This document shows positions 1 through 4,757 of a stretch of 6,136 nt of DNA, piece by piece. A program made the position numbers and the translations under genes. Position 1 is the first letter of the stretch. Every line of letters starts with the position of its first letter. The stretch is taken from NCBI GenBank assembly GCA_030613045.1, contig JAUWMS010000173.1, positions 1 to 6,136 of the forward strand. Reading direction: 5' to 3'. The stretch comes from Candidatus Latescibacterota bacterium (GTDB lineage Bacteria; Latescibacterota; 4484-107). The notes beneath the pieces were generated by a model, which saw nothing but the letters and a program-made list of their open reading frames with translations, did no database searches and had not been told where the DNA came from.

Positions 1-38
1 GCCTTCGGTCCCGGCAATGCTGTCTTGATCTCAATCAC
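1..38 (-). CDS. N-terminus of a probable class-III (PLP) aminotransferase, cut by window edge
   Basis: A GTG codon at 36-38 follows a very strong Shine-Dalgarno run (GGAGGGGG, then AAAAC, then GTG) and opens a frame reading M-I-E-I-K-T-A-L-P-G-P-K before the window ends. The LPGPK(A) stretch near the N-terminus is typical of 4-aminobutyrate and acetylornithine-type aminotransferases, PLP enzymes that move an amino group from an omega-amino acid to a 2-oxo acid. The gene starts 69 bases after the stop of the upstream nuclease gene on the same strand, with no convincing terminator between, so read-through is possible. That a gene starts here is fairly well supported by the ribosome binding site. 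The family name rests on about a dozen residues and is tentative. Confidence 0.4.
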   Translation of the reverse strand, partial: MIEIKTALPGPK

Positions 39-107
39 GTTTTCCCCCTCCGTTGCGTTCACTCAATAAGCGAATCGGCCAAAAGAGAACCTCTCCGTAC
101 CAATAGG

Positions 108-1847
108 TCAGCCGAACAAGCGATCCAGTCTATCAAAAAAACGTCGCACATCATCGTGAATTTCGTCCTCCGTCATACCCCGCGCGATCGTTTCACGGGT
201 CAGTTCAATGGCAGGATCATAATGCCGCAACTGTTGAAAAAGTGCCCCTTCGTTTTCAAACAAAATTCTTTTCCCATCCACCGTTTCAAATATATTCGCC
301 CTCACACTTCGCCAGACCTGGCGAGGCGGCAAGGTCAGATTCTCACCGGAAAAAAAATCGAATATGAGTCGTTTAACAGGCTGCGCAAGAAGGTCGTCTT
401 TTAGTCCCAACTGGTGCAAGGCCGCGCGCGCCCAAGCGTCCGGAACAAGCAGATAGTTCTCGATGTTCTTCCGCTGCCATTCATACAAAGCCGGATTGTC
501 GGCATCGGGATAAAAAGTACCTTCACTGTCATAGTCAAGAAGGATGAACCGCTTTGCCTCGGGAATAATCTGCTTCACGCCATCAAAGTGGCGACCCGCG
601 CGTTCTGTCATATCCTTCTTGGAGCCTCCTCGCATAAAATGGAAACAGACCTTGTCGAGCGTTTCTTCCGTCCCTAACACTTGGGACCAGGCACGCAACA
701 AACGCTCATCATCTTCGCCCTCTACATAGAGCATCACCGGTGAATCCGCAAGTTGAGAGATCTCAAAATTGGCCACATCAGCCATTGCCGTGAGGATTTC
801 CGGGGTGGACTCCACCCTTTGAGGAATTTTGTCCTTGTAAAGGAATGAATAAATCTGGCCGACTTGAACCCCTCTGACAAACTCTTCAGCGTGGGTGGCG
901 ATTAGAAATTGGGTATTTCTTTCGATGGATTTACTGCTGAAATATTTGAAATAATCCAGAATTTCGCGCTGTAAATGAACGTGCAGATGCGCATCGGGTT
1001 CGTCGAGGAGCATGGTGTCCGGATGGTAGCCATACAGAAACGCCAGCAGGGTGAGGGTCTGGTGAAAGCCGCTTCCACCTGCAATAATGTCGTAGGATTT
1101 ATCCCCTTGTTTGTATTCACAGATAATTCGGGTATCCACGGCATGTTCATACTTCGGCGGCTGCAATCCCACGGAGAACCATTTCCTTACAGCCTGTTGA
1201 ATATCGCTCCAGTCTTTCGGATTTTGTTCTTTTTGACTTTTTTCCCAAACACGGAGCAGTAGATTTCTAAGCACTCTTCCCGGTTGCGCCTTCCCGACTT
1301 CCTGACGTATTACACTATCGTCTATCCATTTTTCCGTATCCTCCAATCCGGAAAAAGGCGGTACATAAACGACGGCTGGCAGTAAAGAAGGGACATCCCC
1401 GGCACTTCCCGCCAACCTCCGAAAGTGTTCCCAACCTTCCGCCGGAATAGCATAAATAGATTGAGGGGAATTGTAGCGTAATTTCACGCCAAAGGAGTGT
1501 TCTTCACGATCAGCAGTACGCCAGGTAACTTCTATCTCTATCAGAATATACTCTTGTTTTCTTTTACCATTAACCTTCGGGTACCGACGATCGATTCGTT
1601 CCGTCCAGAGCAGGCTAAATTCCGGTACTGGAAGGGCGGTAAAATTAGGCAGGACAACCTGTATGCCGGTGCTACCACTGCGTTTGGCGCGATGGAACGC
1701 ATCGATACAGAATTGCCAGATCGCTAAAGATTGCAACACCGTACTTTTAGCGCTGTTGTTGCGTCCAACGAGGAGATCGAAATGAGAAAACTCATACACT
1801 TGTTCTCTGATGCTCTTGAAATTTCTCAGAACGAGTTTAGTGATCAT
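108..1847 (-). CDS. OLD-family protein: ABC-type ATPase fused to TOPRIM nuclease
   Basis: A 579-residue protein. The N-terminal part is an SMC/ABC-like ATPase: MITKLVLRNFKSI strand, Walker A GRNNSAKST at 28-36, signature-like GGSGFHQ at 257-263, Walker B MLLDEPDAH at 279-287 and switch histidine in ATHAEEF at 317-323. The C-terminal part is a TOPRIM domain: VEGEDDE at 375-381 supplies the glutamate, LLDYDSEG at 436-443 the D-x-D metal ligands, and NIENYLL (about 461-467) is a block often seen in this class. Known OLD and GajA proteins are ATP-regulated DNA nickases or nucleases, many of them anti-phage; that role here is inference. No UvrD-like GajB partner lies in the window, so it resembles a stand-alone (class 1) OLD or a fused ATPase-TOPRIM protein. 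The ATG at 1845-1847 is preferred to an upstream in-frame TTG (1884-1886) because it has a Shine-Dalgarno site and begins at the conserved first strand. Oddity: alanine replaces the usual glycine before the Walker A lysine. Confidence 0.85.
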   Translation of the reverse strand: MITKLVLRNFKSIREQVYEFSHFDLLVGRNNSAKSTVLQSLAIWQFCIDAFHRAKRSGSTGIQVVLPNFTALPVPEFSLLWTERIDRRYPKVNGKRKQEYILIEIEVTWRTADREEHSFGVKLRYNSPQSIYAIPAEGWEHFRRLAGSAGDVPSLLPAVVYVPPFSGLEDTEKWIDDSVIRQEVGKAQPGRVLRNLLLRVWEKSQKEQNPKDWSDIQQAVRKWFSVGLQPPKYEHAVDTRIICEYKQGDKSYDIIAGGSGFHQTLTLLAFLYGYHPDTMLLDEPDAHLHVHLQREILDYFKYFSSKSIERNTQFLIATHAEEFVRGVQVGQIYSFLYKDKIPQRVESTPEILTAMADVANFEISQLADSPVMLYVEGEDDERLLRAWSQVLGTEETLDKVCFHFMRGGSKKDMTERAGRHFDGVKQIIPEAKRFILLDYDSEGTFYPDADNPALYEWQRKNIENYLLVPDAWARAALHQLGLKDDLLAQPVKRLIFDFFSGENLTLPPRQVWRSVRANIFETVDGKRILFENEGALFQQLRHYDPAIELTRETIARGMTEDEIHDDVRRFFDRLDRLFG

Positions 1848-1851
1848 AAAG

Positions 1852-1858
1852 CTCTCCC
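1852..1858 (-). promoter_or_regulatory. Ribosome binding site fixing the OLD-nuclease start
   Basis: On the minus strand GGGAGAG lies four bases before the ATG at 1847 (the GGAG core is six bases away). The longer in-frame alternative, TTG at 1886, sits at the foot of a predicted stem and has no purine-rich site before it. This decides the annotated start. Confidence 0.6.
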
Positions 1859-1889
1859 AATACTGTTCTCCCTCAAAGGAGTTCAAATA

Positions 1890-1941
1890 TGGAGTGCGGT
1901 AACCGTGTTACCGCATGCACCGACGCGGGCGGTGCACTCCA
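1890..1941. repeat. Palindromic element able to fold as a three-way junction, in the nuclease leader
   Basis: Three perfect stems fit together with no unpaired base at the junction. TGGAG (1890-1894) pairs with CTCCA (1937-1941). TGCGGTAAC (1895-1903) pairs with GTTACCGCA (1907-1915) around the loop CGT. TGCACCG (1916-1922) pairs with CGGTGCA (1930-1936) around a 7-base loop. An alternative longer outer stem, TGGAGTGC with GCACTCCA, is also possible. Both strands can form the structure. By memory, palindromes starting TGGAGTGCGG are scattered intergenic repeats in Verrucomicrobia-like genomes, possibly REP-type elements moved by a transposase acting in trans; no second copy is in this window. 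The element lies between the predicted promoter and the start of the OLD-family gene, so it would be in its 5' leader. Confidence 0.6.
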
Positions 1942-1954
1942 AAACGCTAAACAT

Positions 1955-1983
1955 AATATACAAGGCTACACAAAGTGCTGCAA
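1955..1983 (-). promoter_or_regulatory. Predicted sigma70-type promoter for the OLD-nuclease gene
   Basis: Reading the minus strand, TTGCAG (1983-1978) and TATATT (1960-1955) are separated by exactly 17 bases. Transcription would begin near 1948 and give a leader of about 100 bases that contains the three-way-junction element. This implies the nuclease gene is expressed independently of grpE, which ends about 70 bases upstream of the -35 box. Predicted from sequence match only. Confidence 0.5.
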
Positions 1984-2053
1984 CCTTGAATTTCGCCCAT
2001 GCTTTCAGAATAAATCGGGTTACAGGTCCATCCTCCACCAATCACCAGCGCGC

Positions 2054-2677
2054 CTATTTACTCACCACCACCTTCGTATGCCTCAACACCCTATCGCCCA
2101 AAGTATAACCTTTCTGAACCTCCTCCATCACCGTACCGCTTTCGTGCTCCTCGCTCTCCATCTGCATGATCGCATCGTGGATATTCGGATCGAAGGGCTT
2201 ACCCACGGAATCGAAGGGGTTCAATCCCTCGCCCTCCAGCACGTCGTGCAGCTGTCCGAAAATCATCTCAACGCCCTTCTGAAACGATTCCAGGGTCTCG
2301 TCGTCTCCTTCGTGATTCAGGGCGCGCTCGAAATTATCCAGCACGGGTAAAAGCTGCGTGACCAAGCGTTCGTTCGCGAATTGAACGAGTTCGCCGAACT
2401 GCCTGGCGGAGCGCCGCTTGTAATTGTCAAACTCCGCGGCCAATCGCATCCAGCGGTCACGATGCTGGGCCGCTTCGGCCTGCGCTTTCTCTAATGCGCT
2501 TTCTTGCTCTTGCTCCTCCACACCTTCTTCAGCCTGCTTGTCCTGCGCAACCTCAGCCTCAGCCTCAGGTTTAGGCTTCACCTCCACCTTTATTTCCTCC
2601 GCCGCCTCTTTCTCCTCCTCCACGTTCTTCTTCTCCGCCACCTCTATTTTCCCCTCTTGCGCTTTCTTCTTTTTCAT
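2054..2677 (-). CDS. grpE: Nucleotide exchange factor GrpE
   Basis: A 207-residue GrpE, the cytoplasmic dimeric co-chaperone that speeds ADP release from DnaK so that client proteins can be let go. Family blocks are clear: RLAAEFDNYKRRS at 78-90 in the long dimerising helix, LLPVLDNFERAL at 109-120, GKPFDPNIHDAI at 159-170, and the C-terminal beta domain with VQKGYTLGDRVLR at 187-199. Residues 1-65 are a lysine, glutamate and alanine rich low-complexity tail, probably disordered or coiled coil, longer than in many homologues. The ATG at 2675-2677 is chosen because AAGGAAGG lies just before it; a GTG at 2731 would prepend residues translated from a 7-bp repeat array. It follows hrcA after 61 bases, so the two are likely co-transcribed. 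dnaK and dnaJ, which often follow, are absent downstream. Confidence 0.95.
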   Translation of the reverse strand: MKKKKAQEGKIEVAEKKNVEEEKEAAEEIKVEVKPKPEAEAEVAQDKQAEEGVEEQEQESALEKAQAEAAQHRDRWMRLAAEFDNYKRRSARQFGELVQFANERLVTQLLPVLDNFERALNHEGDDETLESFQKGVEMIFGQLHDVLEGEGLNPFDSVGKPFDPNIHDAIMQMESEEHESGTVMEEVQKGYTLGDRVLRHTKVVVSK

Positions 2678-2695
2678 CAACCTTCCTTTGTTCCA

Positions 2696-2716
2696 ATTTT
2701 GGATTTTGGATTTTTG
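2696..2716. repeat. Three 7-bp tandem units upstream of grpE
   Basis: On the plus strand the units are ATTTTGG (2696-2702), ATTTTGG (2703-2709) and ATTTTTG (2710-2716). In the grpE mRNA they read as an A-rich stretch of CCAAAAT-type units ending about 10 bases before the Shine-Dalgarno purines. The array fills a third of the hrcA-grpE gap. Such A-rich unstructured stretches can help ribosome loading, but a function here is inference. Confidence 0.6.
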
Positions 2717-2738
2717 CTCCGCAATGCGCACTCAACGC

Positions 2739-3770
2739 TCAATCCTGCAACACGTTTCCGACCAACTTAGCCATATAATCCACCAACGCGGTGATCTTCG
2801 GGTACGGCATACGCGTAGGCCCGACGATGCCGACCACACCCGCCACGTTCCCCACGCGATAAGGCGCGGTCACCAAACTGCAACCGTGCATCGCATCGGG
2901 ATCGTTTTCCACACCGATGGTGACGCAGATTCCCGGACGATGGATGCGTTCGCTCAACAAAACCGCGACCGGATCCCGCTCCTCGAACAGGCTCATAAAT
3001 TCCACCAGGGCTTCGCGATCCTGAAATTCCGGCTGGAAGAACATGTGGGATGTTCCGCCCACATGGAGGTCCTCCGAATGCTGAAACTGGAACACCTCGT
3101 CCGCCTCGTCCACGAATATCCGAAGCAGCTTGGGATCGCCCTTCGAAACGGACTGCATGCGCTCCTTCATCGAGTTCTGAATCTCCTCGATCGTCAGTCC
3201 GGAGAGACGTTCGTTGAGCACGCGCGCGGTCTCGGAAAGTTCCTCCGGTTTGACCTTCGAGGTCACTTCGAGCACCATCGTCTTGGCCAGACCGGATCGG
3301 ATGGTCAGTACGACCAGAATCCGCCGTTCGGTCAACGATACCAACTCGATTTTATGGAGGACGCCCATATCGAATCGGGGAGAGAGCACGATCCCCAGTT
3401 GGTGGGATACATCGCCGATCACCTTGCAGATTTGTTCCAGGATATCCTCGGCGCGGTGTTCCTTCATAGCCGCTTCGACTTTTTGACCGATTTCCACCTT
3501 CTCTTCTTCGGACAGGGTTTGCTGAGACATCAAGCTATCCACGTAAAACCGATACCCCTTATCCGTCGGAATGCGTCCCGCGGACGTGTGCGGCTGCGAT
3601 ACGTAGCCCATCTCCTCCAGATCCATCACGATATTCCGGATCGTAGCGGAGCTGATGCCCAAATGATATCGTTTGGAAAGGGTTCGCGATCCCACCGGGA
3701 CGGCCAGGGTAATATACGAGCGAATCAACGATTCCAGGACCGCTTTATCTCGCTCCGATGGTTCATTCAT
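2739..3770 (-). CDS. hrcA: Heat-inducible transcription repressor HrcA
   Basis: A 343-residue HrcA, normal length for the family. HrcA is a dimeric cytoplasmic repressor that binds CIRCE operators in front of groESL and dnaK operons and is kept active by GroEL. The N-terminal winged-helix domain is unmistakable: RDKAVLESLIRSYI at 7-20, PVGSRTLSKRY at 25-35, and the strongly conserved SATIRNIVMDLEEMGYVSQP at 41-60 continuing into HTSAGRIPTDKGYRFYVD at 61-78. The rest is the GAF-like dimerisation and insertion domains, with GVVGIVGPTRMPYPKI near the C-terminus as a further family block. The ATG at 3768-3770 has AGGAG seven bases before it. It precedes grpE in the same direction. I found no CIRCE (TTAGCACTC, nine bases, GAGTGCTAA) in the 164 bases upstream, so autoregulation through a local operator is not supported here. 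Confidence 0.96.
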   Translation of the reverse strand: MNEPSERDKAVLESLIRSYITLAVPVGSRTLSKRYHLGISSATIRNIVMDLEEMGYVSQPHTSAGRIPTDKGYRFYVDSLMSQQTLSEEEKVEIGQKVEAAMKEHRAEDILEQICKVIGDVSHQLGIVLSPRFDMGVLHKIELVSLTERRILVVLTIRSGLAKTMVLEVTSKVKPEELSETARVLNERLSGLTIEEIQNSMKERMQSVSKGDPKLLRIFVDEADEVFQFQHSEDLHVGGTSHMFFQPEFQDREALVEFMSLFEERDPVAVLLSERIHRPGICVTIGVENDPDAMHGCSLVTAPYRVGNVAGVVGIVGPTRMPYPKITALVDYMAKLVGNVLQD

Positions 3771-3872
3771 AGTTCAACTCCTGAATACAAGATGAAAAAT
3801 CTTCTGAACATCCCATGCTTATCAGCTTCGGATCAATCGGATACAGTCCGTTCTAAAAATGCCGCTCTATTT

Positions 3873-3922
3873 TCAGGGGTCAGGGGTTAGAGGTTGGGGG
3901 GCTGGTTTCCCCTGTTCCCTGA
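3873..3922. repeat. G-rich 7-bp tandem array that also forms an inverted repeat (hicB-hrcA gap)
   Basis: Units in register on the plus strand are TCAGGGG (3873-3879), TCAGGGG (3880-3886), TTAGAGG (3887-3893) and TTGGGGG (3894-3900). After a spacer unit come TCCCCTG (3908-3914) and TTCCCTG (3915-3921). The two halves are complementary: TCAGGG (3873-3878) pairs with CCCTGA (3917-3922) and CAGGGG (3881-3886) with CCCCTG (3909-3914), leaving a 22-base loop. No T tract follows on either strand, so it is not a standard intrinsic terminator. It could still hold back transcription or protect the 3' end of the hicAB mRNA. The three G runs could also take part in a G-quadruplex-like fold, but a fourth run is lacking. 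Confidence 0.55.
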
Positions 3923-3934
3923 TCCAAAAACCTG

Positions 3935-4267
3935 TCAAACGTGAAGCGTTTGTTTAAGCGTATCGGCAATCCACTGATTCAGGCTTTTTCCTTCTGCACC
4001 CGCTCTTGCGGCTATTTCGCCATGCAGATACCGGGGGATTCTCAGGTCGAACTTGCCGGAATAGGCCTTGAATGGTTCAATGTCTTTTTCTTTACACACT
4101 TCAAGGAATACATCCAGCGATTTCCTGAACTCCCGGCGCAGTTCATCAGGTGTCTTACCGTAAAAGTCCGCGCCGCCGTTGAGCCCAAGAATTTCACCCC
4201 GAAACATATCCATACCAGGGTCATACTCGATTTTGGCTCTATAACCATCAACCGTCATGATGTTCAT
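3935..4267 (-). CDS. hicB: HicB-family antitoxin
   Basis: A 110-residue HicB antitoxin. Residues 1-60 form the partial RNase-H-like HicB fold that binds and blocks the toxin: MNIMTVDGYRAKIEYDPGMD opens it, followed by FRGEILGLNGGADFYGKTPDELRREF-type sequence at about 22-47. Residues 71-106, with KFDLRIPRYLHGEIAARA and GKSLNQWIADTLK, form a ribbon-helix-helix DNA-binding tail, so this protein can probably repress its own promoter. The ATG at 4265-4267 overlaps the TGA of hicA as ATGA, indicating translational coupling; a weak GGGGTG site lies just before. A second ATG three codons later is possible. The pair is followed by a 7-bp repeat array and then hrcA in the same direction. Confidence 0.9.
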   Translation of the reverse strand: MNIMTVDGYRAKIEYDPGMDMFRGEILGLNGGADFYGKTPDELRREFRKSLDVFLEVCKEKDIEPFKAYSGKFDLRIPRYLHGEIAARAGAEGKSLNQWIADTLKQTLHV

Positions 4268-4518
4268 GGTGTCACCCCATGGTGCTCCAGCCATCTACGA
4301 ATGCTGACAACAGCCCCCTTGTCCGTATCCGGTGAAGGATGCGGCCTATGAAAAACCTTGATCTCACCAAACAAAATGACCGCAACTCTGGAGACTTTTC
4401 GCTCGCTGACTTCAGCTCCGAGAGCCAAAAACAGCGCCTCAATGTCGTGCCATTTCAGATTGCCGCTGACCGGTCTCTTGAAAATGAACTCCAATGTTTT
4501 GCGATGTTTTTGTTTCAT
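4264..4518 (-). CDS. hicA: HicA-family mRNA interferase toxin
   Basis: An 84-residue small basic protein matching the HicA subfamily that pairs with the longer HicB type. Visible blocks are KTLEFIFKRPVSGNLKWHDIE at about 7-26 (cut here for length), a LALGAEVSER strand region at 31-40, VSRVAVILFGE at 42-52, the hallmark FHRPHP at 56-61, and VVSIRRWLEHHGVTP at the end. HicA toxins have a double-stranded-RNA-binding fold and cleave mRNA and tmRNA; the partner HicB neutralises them. The classical catalytic histidine after the conserved Gly-Ser is an arginine here (S-R-V), and the glycine itself is valine. The FHRPHP histidines may carry the activity in this subfamily, which is inference. The ATG at 4516-4518 is chosen although it lacks a Shine-Dalgarno site; an upstream TTG (4555-4557) is really part of the -35 box. 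Confidence 0.88.
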   Translation of the reverse strand: MKQKHRKTLEFIFKRPVSGNLKWHDIEALFLALGAEVSERKVSRVAVILFGEIKVFHRPHPSPDTDKGAVVSIRRWLEHHGVTP

Positions 4519-4528
4519 GTTGTAGCCA

Positions 4529-4557
4529 ATAATAATAGAATTGAAGGCATTTGTCAA
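4529..4557 (-). promoter_or_regulatory. Strong sigma70-type promoter for hicAB, giving a near-leaderless mRNA
   Basis: On the minus strand a consensus TTGACA (4557-4552) and TATTAT (4534-4529) are separated by 17 bases. The likely start site is A4523 or A4521, only three to five bases before the hicA ATG at 4518. There is therefore no room for a Shine-Dalgarno site, in agreement with its absence. It lies back to back with the ftsK promoter, the two -35 boxes being 20 bases apart. Confidence 0.65.
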
Positions 4558-4577
4558 GTCAAAATCATATTTATAGG

Positions 4578-4606
4578 TTGACGAGAAGGGATAAAAGTTG
4601 TATATT
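4578..4606 (+). promoter_or_regulatory. Sigma70-type promoter for ftsK
   Basis: TTGACG (4578-4583) and TATATT (4601-4606) are separated by 17 bases. Transcription from about 4613 would give a leader near 145 bases containing a GC hairpin and the T-rich 7-bp array. The two promoters of the hicA-ftsK divergent region share a 78-base core (4529-4606), so a regulator such as HicB bound here could affect both. Confidence 0.6.
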
Positions 4607-4657
4607 TAATGACAAACTGCGAAGTCACTTGTGGGGCAACAGGCAAGCCTCCACGCG

Positions 4658-4675
4658 CCCCGCAAGGACGCGGGG
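4658..4675 (+). other. GC-rich hairpin in the ftsK leader
   Basis: CCCCGC (4658-4663) pairs perfectly with GCGGGG (4670-4675) around the loop AAGGAC. No T tract follows directly, so it is not a clear terminator. An alternative pairing exists: GGGGC (4633-4637) with GCCCC (4657-4661), and GTGG (4631-4634) with CCAC (4651-4654). The leader could therefore switch between folds, which is speculative. No known riboswitch class was recognised. Confidence 0.45.
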
Positions 4676-4691
4676 TTCTGGTGCATTCGTA

Positions 4692-4747
4692 ATTTACGTT
4701 TTACATTTTATGTTTTTCAATTTGCATTTTTCATTTTTCATTTTATG
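4692..4747 (+). repeat. Eight head-to-tail 7-bp units directly before ftsK
   Basis: The units, in perfect 7-base register, are ATTTACG, TTTTACA, TTTTATG, TTTTTCA, ATTTGCA, TTTTTCA, TTTTTCA and TTTTATG, with consensus close to TTTTTCA. The last unit touches the GAGAGG Shine-Dalgarno site (4747-4752) of ftsK. The mRNA here would be U-rich and unstructured. Unit drift shows the array is old or grows by slippage with later mutation. Confidence 0.7.
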
Positions 4748-4757
4748 AGAGGTATCT

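Noticed and set aside
39..107. Small hairpin AGAG-GTT-CTCTTTT after the nuclease stop as a terminator
   Set aside because: The stem is only four base pairs and the T run is short, too weak to claim.
1264..1275. TAAGCACTC-like sequence as half a CIRCE operator
   Set aside because: It lies inside the nuclease coding sequence and has no inverted GAGTGCTAA partner at the required distance.
1884..1886. TTG as the start of the OLD-family protein (13 extra residues)
   Set aside because: No Shine-Dalgarno site, placed next to the palindrome stem, and the extra residues precede the conserved first beta strand. The ATG at 1847 has GGGAGAG.
1887..2053. tRNA or CRISPR-like structure in the grpE-nuclease gap
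   Set aside because: The junction has three arms, not a cloverleaf, no anticodon or CCA-adjacent acceptor arm is present, and there are no spaced direct repeats.
2729..2731. GTG as the start of GrpE
   Set aside because: The 18 extra residues would be translated from the 7-bp repeat array, while the ATG at 2677 has a good ribosome binding site.
2424..3890. A 488-codon open frame on the plus strand
   Set aside because: It lies antisense to grpE and hrcA, both recognised with certainty. Its translation is rich in His, Arg and Ser with no family resemblance, as expected for the shadow of a GC-biased gene.
3873..3922. Intrinsic terminator for hicAB or hrcA
   Set aside because: The inverted repeat is not followed by a T tract on either strand, so it is listed only as a repeat.
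4745..4747. ATG just before the ftsK ribosome binding site
   Set aside because: It is out of frame with FtsK, has no Shine-Dalgarno site of its own and is part of the last 7-bp unit.
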